Below the pieces are notes generated by a model. The model was not told the DNA's origin. It saw only the letters and a list, made by a program, of their open reading frames with translations, and did not search any database. 64,000 nt of DNA. It comes from Roseiarcus sp963775575. GTDB lineage: Bacteria; Pseudomonadota; Alphaproteobacteria; Rhizobiales; Beijerinckiaceae. Shown in pieces: positions 47,825-56,174 of this stretch. Both the position numbers and the translations under genes were made by a program. The number at the start of each line of letters is the position of its first letter. Position 1 is the stretch's first letter. Where the stretch lies: assembly GCA_963775575.1 (NCBI GenBank), contig CAVZJG010000002.1, positions 310,001-374,000 on the forward strand, read 5' to 3'.

Positions 47825-49841
47825 ATGGCCACAGCGCTATCTGGACCCTTCTTCGACAATCTCCATGACAAATATCTTGGAGACAAACTAGATAACGCCA
47901 AGACGCGCGCGGAAGCTGCATGGAAAGCCGAGCTTCCAATCTTGCGTCAATTTCTCCCGCTAATCCAGGCACAATTGGGAGAACGGTATTCCATTAACGT
48001 ACCGCTCGGTGTCGGCGGCGTCAGCATTGTGTTGCAAGTTATCGACACTAACCTAGAGGTACCGCGCGCATTGAAATTCGCGCGTCCGACACCTGGTAGA
48101 GAGTCTTTATTTTCCGAAATTCTTAGCGGCGAAATCTCATATCTCCGCCAGGCCGTTCACCCGAACATTGTCGAAATATATCAGCGCGGTACGGCCAATT
48201 TAGCAAACGGCGATTTATATCACTTTTACATTATGCAGTTTATAAACGGTGCAAAGGACGCCAAAGAATACTTTGAAAAAACGCCGCGAAACGTCGGGAG
48301 GCTTGTTTCCGTGTTAACACAAATTTTGGCCGGATTAGAGCAATTACATAAGATACATGTTTTGCACGGAGATATTAAACTAGAAAATATCCTCGTCGCT
48401 GAAGATGGGCATGCCGTAATTTCCGATCTCGGCTCTGCACGCCATTTTACTGAAGGTACCCCCGAAACAACGCTTGTTTTTACACGAGCTTACGCGCACC
48501 CGGATTTGATCGCGTTAGCTGTAGCAGGGGATACGGACCCGGATCGCGTGCGAACCCCCCCCTATCAGCCGCACCTCTATAAGACCCGCCTTCGATCTTT
48601 ACGCCTTGGGCCTGAACCTTCTACGTTTATTGGGGATGTACGACGGATCCCCTGCCCGCAAGCTAGAACCGTACGACAGGAAGTATTTGCAATTGATGGC
48701 ATGTAGAATGTTGGATGGACATAATTCAGATACCGAGCTGCCGCTTGGATTGCCTCGGACCGCGTTTCACGAGATAAAATATACTAGCGTTGCCGGCCCC
48801 GTCCAGGATTTGCAAAAGTTCACCGGACAATACTCTTTGCTATCAGCAGTCGAGGAACTGAATTATCATTCCGAACGAACCATTCAGACCTCAAGCTTGA
48901 GTGAGACTCCATTTACGCAGACACTCGCCGACACGATTTCTCACCCCTTAATGCGGCGACTAGCAGGTGTTCCTCAGCTTGGTCTAATAAGTCTTCTCTA
49001 CCCCGCCGCCACGCACTCCCGATTGGAGCACGTCTTGGGGACGTTTACGAACGTTATATGCTATTGCGACGCGCTTTACAATGACGCCTTGAATCCACTA
49101 TTTAAGCAAATCGTATCTGATGAAGATATTCGAGTTTTGCTATTAGCTGCACTTTTCCATGACCTTGGACAATTTCCACTCGCCCACGATCTCGAGGAAG
49201 CTGCCCCGACACTATTTGATCACGAGAAAATATCAACCGACTTAATTCGAGGCAGAATCGGCGGCGCATCGGCCGCGGGTTTAAGGGAAATAATAGGAAC
49301 TAAGTGGAACGTGAATCCAGAGAGAGTCGCGAAAATAATTGAGGCAAACCCTACCAATTTGGATTCTCCGTTGATTGATAGATTATTGGGAACGATAATT
49401 AACGGCCCAATCGACGCGGACAAACTCGGTTATATTGTAAGAGATTCCGCGAATTTGGGTGTGCCTTTGGGGACGGCGATTGATTTTTCACGCCTTTTAC
49501 GGTGCTTGACTGTTATCTATAAACGGCAGGAGCTAAAGGTGTACATTGCGTTGGGAATTCACGAAAAAGGAAAGTTCCCGGCTGAGGCCGTCGCATTTGC
49601 GCGTTACTCGATGTTTGGTGCCGTGTATTGGCACCACACGTCGCGCGCCGTCAAGGCCATGCTTCATCGGGCGGTGTGGGAGGGAATGCCGGAGACCCCA
49701 AAGGGCAAGGCACAATACCGCGCGGAATTGCAGGACTTTATCATTGGGCCGGGGTCGGCGGATCCAACACAGCCAGATTTGTTTGCAACTAAGACCAAGT
49801 TTGGCACTTTGTCGCAGATCCTTCCTGCCGACATGGTATGA
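47825..49841 (+). pseudogene. Ser/Thr protein kinase fused to an HD phosphohydrolase, frameshifted in a C8 tract
   Basis: The kinase N-lobe begins near 47825 (AGGA before ATG). Glycine loop INVPLGVGGVSIVL, ATP lysine in RALKFARP, catalytic loop VLHGDIKLENILV, metal Asp in ISDLGSAR are all intact. At 48555-48562 a run of eight C occurs; the current frame then ends at 48706 without a C-lobe. In the frame reached by seven C, the text continues as SRTSIRPAFDLYALGLNLLR, a proper kinase subdomain IX, and runs on into an HD domain: THSRLEHVLG, ALFHDLGQFPLAHDLEEA, DADKLGYIVRDS (SAMHD1/dGTPase-like). The intended product is about 670 aa. GC content is well below that of the flanks. A kinase joined to a dNTPase-like domain suggests regulated nucleotide hydrolysis; this is inference. 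Confidence 0.75.
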
Positions 49842-50428
49842 TTCAATGGCTTGCTGACCATACGTCGGCTAAGGGCAAGCAGCTTCTAGAGCTGCTAGTC
49901 GATCGACAGCTGTTCCGCCGGCTGCTTGTCGTTAGTAAGCTGAAGTCACCAACTCTTTGGGCGAAGCTTACGAAATTCCGAAAGGATTATGGGGAGGCTG
50001 GGGTCGTCGAATTGCAGATAGAATTACAGCGACGTATTGTGGACTTCTTGCGTACGGCGGCTCCAGAGGACATGGTATTCCCCGACTCTGAAGCCGTTAC
50101 TTCGACAGAAATTGATATGATTGTTGCGAAGCACCAGGACGGCGATATTTTAATTCTCGTCGACACTCCAATTGAGAAGAGGGGAAGTTCTGTTCCGCTT
50201 GAATACTTACCGGAAGCCAATCGTCGCGATATGCTAAACCAGTGGTCTGAGCCTACTATGTTGGAGGATTCGATAATTTGGCAAACTGTTCATGAAAATT
50301 TCTTGGAGTCTGTTGGAAAGATGCGAGTATTCTGTCACCCGCGTTTTCGCAAGACCATAGAAGCGGGAATTCCAACCCGAGACCTGCAGGATATGCTGGA
50401 ATCAGCTATTGTTGGTCTTTCGCGTTGA
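49838..50428 (+). CDS. partner or separated C-terminal part of the HD phosphohydrolase
   Basis: 196 aa, overlapping the HD frame by 4 bp (ATGA). It starts MIQWLADHTSAKGKQLLELL, VDRQLFRRLLVVSKL, which looks like the helical region that follows the HD core in SAMHD1-like enzymes; the rest (RRIVDFLRTAAPEDMVFPDS, DGDILILVDTPIEKRG) is alpha/beta. It may therefore be the natural C-terminus of the upstream gene, split by a second frame change, or a translationally coupled subunit. The composition is AT-rich like the kinase gene. No family name can be given. Confidence 0.65.
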   Translation: MIQWLADHTSAKGKQLLELLVDRQLFRRLLVVSKLKSPTLWAKLTKFRKDYGEAGVVELQIELQRRIVDFLRTAAPEDMVFPDSEAVTSTEIDMIVAKHQDGDILILVDTPIEKRGSSVPLEYLPEANRRDMLNQWSEPTMLEDSIIWQTVHENFLESVGKMRVFCHPRFRKTIEAGIPTRDLQDMLESAIVGLSR

Positions 50429-50514
50429 GCATCAACGTTATCCATGAGTCATTTGTAATTCCGCTTTGATGCAGTCAAAGGGAGGCTGACTCGCTGCACC
50501 ACTTGCAATGGTGA

Positions 50515-50808
50515 ATGCGAGGGGCAAGTATCAGGGAGCTGCTTCTTGGGGTCACGACGGTTCGTGTTCAACGTCAAAGGGGTGCCATGTTTGATGCGGG
50601 CAGCGCGCCGCAAGAGTGTTTTTTGGTCTGGCTTCGTGGAACACGAACGCTACATGCTCAGAAGTGGGCAGAACTCGACTTCGGCGCTCACAATTGGCGA
50701 AAGCAAGACGTCGTCGCGTGGCAGCCTCTGTTGGAAGCAGAGTTTCACCTTTCGATCGATGAGCTTGCCCGTCGGTACCCACCTGAGAGATGTGCTGCGC
50801 GGCCCTAG
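50515..50808 (+). CDS. hypothetical protein at the island edge
   Basis: 97 aa from ATG 50515; an internal ATG at 50587 (MFDAGSAPQECFLVWLRGTR) is an alternative start. The later part, HAQKWAELDFGAHNWRKQDV and EAEFHLSIDELARRYPPE, has plausible protein character with few low-complexity runs. I do not recognise a family. Another open frame overlaps it on the same strand, so the call is uncertain. Confidence 0.35.
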   Translation: MRGASIRELLLGVTTVRVQRQRGAMFDAGSAPQECFLVWLRGTRTLHAQKWAELDFGAHNWRKQDVVAWQPLLEAEFHLSIDELARRYPPERCAARP

Positions 50809-50819
50809 GTATTATCGAT

Positions 50820-50856
50820 TGCGGGGCCAGGACATGAATTGCGCACTGTCGCGATC
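50820..50856. repeat. fragment of a GGACAGGATACGAATTGC-type element
   Basis: GCGGGGCCAGGACATGAATT then GCGCACTGTCGCGATCC resembles 52150-52190, where the motif forms a hairpin. Confidence 0.45.
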
Positions 50857-50914
50857 CAACAGTCGGCGCCACCCTTTCTCGACCGAAGCCGCCCTGCCCC
50901 TCTCCGCCACACAC

Positions 50915-51090
50915 CAAGCCGTCGACCTCATGGAAGCATGACCTTCCGAAGTTTTGCGGCTGTCAATGGCGCGCGCATAGCCCGCCGAAGGACGGGCGTC
51001 TCTCGACGCCCTATGCGCGCGCCGCCTCCGGCGGTCGAAGACCATTGACAGCCGCAAAACTTCGGAAAAAAGAGGCTTCCATCGGCCGAA
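50915..51090. repeat. long inverted repeat (palindromic intergenic element, second full copy)
   Basis: Outer arms TTCCGAAGTTTTGCGGCTGT.. (from 50943) and its complement (to 51066) give about 26 perfect pairs; an inner arm pair GCGCGCGCATAG/CTATGCGCGCG follows. Left flank GCCGTCGACCTCATGGAAGC and inner GGCTGTCAATGG align with GCCGTCGATCTCTTGGATGC and GGCTGTCAAGGG of the element at 18863-19034. Confidence 0.75.
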
Positions 51091-51286
51091 TGCTTCGCAT
51101 TCGCCTTGAGAACTCGACGGCGCTCCCTGCCAAGCTCGCGCTGGTCAAGTCGCCGCCCGCCCTCGTCGGGCGCGCTTCGCGAGAAGCCCTTTCCCGCTTC
51201 GCAAGAGAACGGGTTTTGCGGAATCCCGGCGCCTCACCAGGCCCAAGGCAACGGCATGCAGGCGAGCGCAAGAAGCATCGACGCGG

Positions 51287-51472
51287 TTATAGGTAAGACG
51301 GATACCCAAGCAACGGAAGCAACCGGCTCAGGATCGACGCCAAACAGACCAGCACCACGAGCAGCTTGAGGAGCCGCGCTAGCCGCGCATCGCGACAGAA
51401 TTTATCGATGACCCAAAACAGGATCGCGCCGAGGACGATTATAATAAGAATTCCGATTACCAGCGAGACCAT
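51287..51472 (-). CDS. small two-helix membrane protein, Thivi_2564-like
   Basis: 61 aa: SLVIGILIIIVLGAILFWVI, a short polar turn DKFCRDARLARLL, then KLLVVLVCLASILSRLLPLL. The layout (helix, basic turn, helix) matches small Thivi_2564-type membrane proteins. GGGGGTCGCG precedes the ATG. Function unknown. Confidence 0.65.
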   Translation of the reverse strand: MVSLVIGILIIIVLGAILFWVIDKFCRDARLARLLKLLVVLVCLASILSRLLPLLGYPSYL

Positions 51473-51884
51473 CGCGACCCCCCTTCAATTTTGCCGACAC
51501 GCGCCGGATGACGGCGTCGACGAGGCTGAGAATGTCGCCCTTGACGGAGTTTTGCAATCCTGAAACGTCGCCGCGGCTTGCGGATGCGTTTCGGGGCGAG
51601 CCGGCTGTGGCTCAGGCGCCGTCGACAGCTTGCTCAACCCGCGATTCGCCCCACGGCCTCAATCAAGGGGTTAAGTAAGCTGTCGCCGTAACCCCCGACA
51701 ATTTGTGTTTTGTGATAGTATCAAGGCCGCTTTTGTAAAAATATTCCCGACGTGTTTTCAGTGTGTTACCGACGAATCTCGCAATTAAACCACTATCACA
51801 CTTAGTTTTGCCACTCTGTTATTATGATATCGAAAAGTGAGTTCGTATTTGAGTTCACGAAGAGAAATACCATAGGAGATTTTC
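51473..51884. other. AT-rich regulatory region
   Basis: No gene. 51700-51860 is the most AT-rich stretch of the window (TTTGTGTTTTGTGATAGT, TGTTATTATGATATCGAAAA) and probably holds the promoter of the CsbD-like gene; exact boxes were not assigned. Confidence 0.5.
51663..51687 (+). repeat. direct-repeat motif bracketing the island, right copy
   Basis: TCAAGGGGTTAAGTAAGCTG followed by TCGCC; pairs with 47542-47566 in the same orientation, about 4.1 kb apart. Confidence 0.5.
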
Positions 51885-52067
51885 ATGACCAATACGAAAA
51901 TTCAAGTCAACGACATCCACGCCAAGTGGTCGAGGCTCAATGAAGCAGACCTCGCGAGCGTGAGGAGCCACGGCGCGCTCTCGGCGCTGGTCGCGAAGAC
52001 ATACAGCCTGGACAAGGGAAGGGCGGACGCCGACGTGACCGCCTGGATGGCTGGCCGCAGCTTCTAA
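51885..52067 (+). CDS. small CsbD-like stress protein
   Basis: 60 aa preceded by AGGAG 8 bp before the ATG. The pattern IHAKWSRLNEADLASVRSHG, ALSALVAKTYSLDKGRADAD, VTAWM follows the CsbD layout (W..L...DL...G....L.......Y......A...V..W). CsbD proteins are small, abundant and stress-induced, with unknown action. The long AT-rich upstream region fits strong inducible expression. Confidence 0.6.
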   Translation: MTNTKIQVNDIHAKWSRLNEADLASVRSHGALSALVAKTYSLDKGRADADVTAWMAGRSF

Positions 52068-52149
52068 TCCACTGACGGCGCCGCCCCCGACAGCAACCCT
52101 GTCGGGGGCGGAGTTGGATTACGGGGGTGTGCGGCGACAGGGGGCGTTT

Positions 52150-52262
52150 GCGGGGACAGGATACGAATTGCACAATTGCGCGATCCGCCGCGATGCATCC
52201 AGGTTTCCGCGACGCGGCGCGCCCTATCGAATTTTCTGCAATTCGTGTCCTGTCCCACTTCT
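52150..52262. repeat. inverted repeat GGGGACAGGATACGAATTGC
   Basis: GGGGACAGGATACGAATTGC (52152-52171) is opposed by TGCAATTCGTGTCCTGTCCC (to about 52257) around an 85-bp loop. Related to the fragment at 50820. No gene between 52068 and 52549; 52074-52110 also has a GC-rich stem (GCCCCCGACAG..CTGTCGGGGGC) that may end the CsbD-like transcript. Confidence 0.6.
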
Positions 52263-52549
52263 GTTCGCGTAATCCGTAGTCCCGGAAAACAGCGTCGACG
52301 CGGCGGTTTTCCCCGTTGTCGCCCTCGCGCCGCGCGCGCCTTCGCCTCAGGGACGCTCGATCAATGAAGGGACTTCATCCATATCCGGATGCGCCGCCAT
52401 CATCGTTCGCCGCGACGACGATCAAGTCCGTGTACAGCGCGATGACGAAGATTTGAAAAAGTTCATCGAATTCGTTCGGCAAGTCGACCTGGAGCGGGGC
52501 TTTGAAGAACGCTCCCGCGCTGACCGCGCCTAAAGCTTCGCTCTGCCCC

Positions 52550-52939
52550 CTAGCGGTAAAGCTCGTAGAGCCCGGAGACGAGCGATCGCCGGCGCAATTC
52601 GAACGCCTCGCCGCCGCGCGCGACGAGCCAGCCGGCCGCTCCTTTGCTCTCGGCTTGCGCGAGGACGGCGCCGCCCGCGTCCTTCAGCAGGACCGGATTG
52701 GCCGGCGGCTTCTCGCGGCCAGAGAGTTTGCGCAGCACGAACTGCCAGGGAACCTCGCGTTCCCGTTTGCGCTCCCGCGCGGCGGTGAACGCCTGCCCAC
52801 GCACATCCAGCGTCGCGCTCTCCGACTTGCTGTCGTAGACGAGCGCGCCGATCTTCGCCTCCGCGTCGTAGATGTCGTAGCGCACGTCGCGCTTGAAACG
52901 GTTCGTGCCGTCGCGCTTGGCGGGGCGGGCCTCCAACAT
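52550..52939 (-). CDS. hypothetical protein
   Basis: 129 aa, no signal peptide or membrane segment. It begins MLEARPAKRDGTNRFKRDVR and contains YDIYDAEAKIGALVYDSKSE, VPWQFVLRKLSGREKPPANP, VLLKDAGGAVLAQAES and the end SLVSGLYELYR. The alternating hydrophobic pattern suggests a small beta-rich fold. I do not recognise a family. It is divergent from the cNMP/CBS/DUF294 gene. Confidence 0.6.
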   Translation of the reverse strand: MLEARPAKRDGTNRFKRDVRYDIYDAEAKIGALVYDSKSESATLDVRGQAFTAARERKREREVPWQFVLRKLSGREKPPANPVLLKDAGGAVLAQAESKGAAGWLVARGGEAFELRRRSLVSGLYELYR

Positions 52940-53194
52940 GATCGACCTCGTCGAATGGAAACGGCCCGCGACCGTAGCCGTTCGGCGGTCGATTGGCCAC
53001 CGGGAGCAGCGCGACGAGGACGATGAATCCGAGTTGACAACGGGACGGCGGGATTGAGGGATCGAGGCGATGGACTTGTCCCGGCAATTGCGATCGCCGG
53101 CCCCCGTTGATCGCCCAATATCCTCGTCGCGCGGAAACCGCTACAACACGGGCCGGCCAGCGATAGCGAACTGCCGGCGGGGAGCGGCGGGTCC

Positions 53195-54991
53195 ATGGCG
53201 GAGACATTCGATGCGGCCAACGCGCCGTTCGATCGGCTGACCCCGAGCGAAGTCGACGCGGCGCGCGCGGCGCTCGACATCGGCTACTTCCGCCCCGGCG
53301 AGACGATCATCGCGCGCGGCGGCGCGCCGGACTGCCTGTTCGTCGTCATCAAGGGCTGCGTCGAAGAGCGCGACGGCGAAGAGCTGGTCGCCTTGCGCGG
53401 CCCCGGCGATTGCTTCGACAGCCGCGCGGTGGTGCAGGGCGGCGGCTCGAACGCGTTCATCGCCCGCGAAGAGACGCTGTGCAATCTCTTGCCGCGCGAC
53501 GTCACGCTGCGGCTGATCAACCGCAACGCGCGCTTCGCCGCCTTCTTCTACCGCGACATCTCGCGCAAGCTCGACGCGGCGACGCGCGAAGAGGAGACGG
53601 CGCGCCTGAGCCCGACGTTGCACGCGCGCGTGCGCGATCTGCCCTTGCATCGCGCCGCGTTCGTCGAGGCTTCCGACTCGATCGAGCGCGCCGCCCGAAA
53701 GATGCGCGAGGTCGGCGCCAAAGCCTTGTTCGTCCGCGATGGCGGCCGCCTCGGCATCATCACCGGCACGGACCTGTCGAACGCGGCGATTCTGAAACGC
53801 CTGCCGATCGAGACCAGCGTGGCCGGCGAGACCCAGTACGACGTCGTCTCGGTCGCCCCCAGCGACTTCGTCGCGATGGCGCTGCTGCAGATGACCAAGC
53901 ACAACAAGCGCCGCGTCGCCGTGCTCGACGACGGCCGCTATGTCGGCATTCTCGAAGACGTCGACCTCTTGAGCTTCCTCGCCGGCAATTCGCAACTCGT
54001 CGCCGCCCGCATCGACCGCGCGTCGAGCGTCGCCGAACTCGCCGTCGCCGCGGGCGGCATCGAGGGCCAGACGCGGATGCTGCGCCGCCAGGGCGTCAAG
54101 ATCGAAGTCGTCGCCGAAATCGTCTCCGACCTCAATCGGCGCCTGCTCGCCAAGCTGTTCGCCATCGTCGCCTCGCCGGCGATCCACGACCGCGGCTGCC
54201 TCATCGTCATGGGCAGCGAGGGGCGCGGCGAGCAGACTTTTCGCACCGATCAGGACAACGGCCTGATCCTTTCGGGGCCCGCGCCCGACGACGAATTGCA
54301 GACGTTCCGCGCCGCCTTTTCGGCAGCGCTGGAGAGCTTCGGCTTTCCCCCCTGCCCCGGCAACGTGATGGTCGTCAATCCGCTGTGGTCGAAGACGATC
54401 GACGACTATCGCGCCGACTTTCGCCGTTGGCTCGCCATGCCCGACGAACACGCGCACATGAACGTCGCGATTCTCTACGACGCGGAGGCGGTCGCCGGCG
54501 ACGCGGAGCTGTTGCGCCAAGCGAAAATGGAGCTGATCGAGGCGGTGAGCGGCGAGCGGGCGTATCTCGCCCATTTCGCCCGCGCCGTCGACGCGTTCCC
54601 GACGCCAATCGGCCTGTTCAACCATCTCGTCGCCTCGAAAGGCCAGGGCGACGCGCTCGATCTGAAGAAAGGCGGCGTCTTCCCCATCGTCCACGGCGTG
54701 CGCGCGCTGGCGATCGAGCGCCGCCTGCTCGAGACCGGCACCAGCGCGCGCATCGCGCGCCTGGCCGAACTCGGCGCGCTGACGCCGCACTTCGCGCGCG
54801 AGTTGACGCAGGCGCTGCGCTATCTGATGACGCTGCGCCTCGACGCTGAGCTCGCCGGGACGCGGTCCGGCGGCCTGGCGCCGCCGAGCGAACTCTCCAG
54901 CATGGAGCGCGACCTGCTGCGCGACGCCTTTCAGATCGTCAAACGCTTGCGCGAAATCGTTCGCCGCCATTTCAACCTCGCGATGTTCTAA
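53195..54991 (+). CDS. cyclic-nucleotide-binding/CBS/DUF294 nucleotidyltransferase-like protein
   Basis: 598 aa signalling protein. Residues 10-125: cNMP-binding domain (YFRPGETIIARGGAPDCLFV, GDCFDSRAVV). 145-275: CBS pair (RKMREVGAKALFVRDGGRLG, NKRRVAVLDDGRYVGILEDV). 290-440: DUF294 nucleotidyltransferase with IVMGSEGRGEQTFRTDQDNG (the G-S-x(n)-D-x-D metal motif). 460-598: DUF294 C-terminal helical domain. The same set is found beside DnaQ-like exonucleases in many proteobacteria, as here (2 bp gap). Probably senses a nucleotide signal and modifies a target, possibly controlling acetate or nitrogen responses; target unknown. Confidence 0.88.
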   Translation: MAETFDAANAPFDRLTPSEVDAARAALDIGYFRPGETIIARGGAPDCLFVVIKGCVEERDGEELVALRGPGDCFDSRAVVQGGGSNAFIAREETLCNLLPRDVTLRLINRNARFAAFFYRDISRKLDAATREEETARLSPTLHARVRDLPLHRAAFVEASDSIERAARKMREVGAKALFVRDGGRLGIITGTDLSNAAILKRLPIETSVAGETQYDVVSVAPSDFVAMALLQMTKHNKRRVAVLDDGRYVGILEDVDLLSFLAGNSQLVAARIDRASSVAELAVAAGGIEGQTRMLRRQGVKIEVVAEIVSDLNRRLLAKLFAIVASPAIHDRGCLIVMGSEGRGEQTFRTDQDNGLILSGPAPDDELQTFRAAFSAALESFGFPPCPGNVMVVNPLWSKTIDDYRADFRRWLAMPDEHAHMNVAILYDAEAVAGDAELLRQAKMELIEAVSGERAYLAHFARAVDAFPTPIGLFNHLVASKGQGDALDLKKGGVFPIVHGVRALAIERRLLETGTSARIARLAELGALTPHFARELTQALRYLMTLRLDAELAGTRSGGLAPPSELSSMERDLLRDAFQIVKRLREIVRRHFNLAMF

Positions 54992-54993
54992 CG

Positions 54994-55680
54994 ATGCCGC
55001 TGCGCTGGATCAGACGGCCCTTGCAACTGGCGATGCTCAAAGAGCCCGCGTATCGCTTCCTGTTCGAGCCCGCCCCGCCCGACGAAGCGGTTTCGATCGA
55101 CTGCGAGACGACCGGGCTCGATCGGCGCAAGGACGACATCGTCACCGTCGCCGCGATCCGGATTCGCGGCGCGCGCATCCTGACCAGCGAGCGCTTCGAG
55201 GCGAAGCTGCGGCCCGAGGCGCGCATGAAGCCCGACGCGATCAAGGTTCATCGCCTGCGCGAGGCCGACGTCGCCGAGGGACGCGCCATCCGCGACGTGC
55301 TTCCCGATCTCCTCAAATTCATCGGCCCGCGCCCGCTGGTCGGCTATTACCTCGAATTCGACGTCGCGATGCTGAACCGGCACGTGCGGCGCCTCATCGG
55401 CGTCGGCCTGCCTAATCCAAGAATCGAGACTTCGGCGCTCTATTACGAGCGCAAATACGGCGACGCGCCGCCCGGCGCGCAGGTCGATCTTTCCTTCGCC
55501 AGCCTGCTGGCCGATCTCGACTTGCCGATGCTCGACCAGCACGACGCCTATTCCGACGCGCTGATGACCGCGATGATCTATCTGGCGCTGCGCGACCTCA
55601 AAGACCGCAACGTGCGCATCGCGCGTCAGCGCTTTGAGGGCGCGCGCCATTTCGAGGCGGGCCGAACCGCGCCGGACTGA
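54994..55680 (+). CDS. DnaQ-like 3'-5' exonuclease
   Basis: 228 aa. DEDDh exonuclease motifs: VSIDCETTGLDRRKDDIVTV (Exo I, about residue 30), LVGYYLEFDVAML (Exo II, about 115) and DQHDAYSDALMTAMI (Exo III with His, about 185). An N-terminal extension of about 25 residues precedes the core. The gene follows the DUF294 protein by 2 bp, a frequently conserved pair. Substrate may be DNA ends or RNA. Confidence 0.9.
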   Translation: MPLRWIRRPLQLAMLKEPAYRFLFEPAPPDEAVSIDCETTGLDRRKDDIVTVAAIRIRGARILTSERFEAKLRPEARMKPDAIKVHRLREADVAEGRAIRDVLPDLLKFIGPRPLVGYYLEFDVAMLNRHVRRLIGVGLPNPRIETSALYYERKYGDAPPGAQVDLSFASLLADLDLPMLDQHDAYSDALMTAMIYLALRDLKDRNVRIARQRFEGARHFEAGRTAPD

Positions 55681-55730
55681 GAAGAGCGGGGACCGGTCTT
55701 GCCATGAAGACGCGACCCGCCGGGAAACGA

Positions 55731-55766
55731 GAGCCGATCCCGATTCCAACGAAACGGGATCGGCTC
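55731..55766. terminator. bidirectional hairpin between convergent genes
   Basis: GAGCCGATCCCG and CGGGATCGGCTC form a perfect 12-bp stem with a 12-nt loop, in the convergent gap between the exonuclease and the che operon. T runs are weak. Confidence 0.6.
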
Positions 55767-56134
55767 TACTCGAACAATTCGCAATCGTGCCCGTCGGCCG
55801 CGTGCGAATCGGCTTCCTTCGCTTCGATTTGCGCGAGATTGGACGCGAGTTCGTGCAGATCGACCGACGAACTCGCTCCTTTCGGATCGGCCAGCCACTC
55901 CGGGGGAACGGCGCGCGCCAGTTTCTCCAGGAACTCGGCGATGCCCGCGACTTCCTGATTGGCGCGATCGATGTCCTGCAAGTCGCGGAAGTGCGCCGAG
56001 GTCGGCGAGGCCGCTTCGAACACCAGCCTGCCGACGGCGACGTCGACCTTCTCCAGCCTTCCCGAGACTTTGCGCAACTCTTCGGTGACGCGCAGAAGCG
56101 TGGTCGCCATGGGGGACAATGGGGTTTTCTTCAA
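55766..56134 (-). CDS. cheT: CheT-like (CheZ-related) chemotaxis protein
   Basis: 122 aa, mostly helical, starting at TTG 56134 with GGAGAG upstream. It occupies the position of cheT, after cheD, in the Sinorhizobium-type operon. It has a D-x-x-x-Q motif (DRANQ, residues 56-60) inside a helix, the active-site pattern of CheZ phosphatases, and an acidic C-terminal peptide ending DCELFE, similar in place to the CheY-binding tail of CheZ. The likely role is to modulate CheY-P turnover or CheR. Assignment rests on gene order and these two marks. Confidence 0.6.
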   Translation of the reverse strand: MKKTPLSPMATTLLRVTEELRKVSGRLEKVDVAVGRLVFEAASPTSAHFRDLQDIDRANQEVAGIAEFLEKLARAVPPEWLADPKGASSSVDLHELASNLAQIEAKEADSHAADGHDCELFE

Positions 56135-56174
56135 CGGTCTCTCCGAGGCTGCCTCGAGTTGCGGCCTTGCGCGT

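Noticed and set aside
50546..50941. 131-codon frame overlapping the hypothetical gene at 50515
   Set aside because: Ser/Arg-rich and runs into the palindromic repeat; the competing frame has better protein character.
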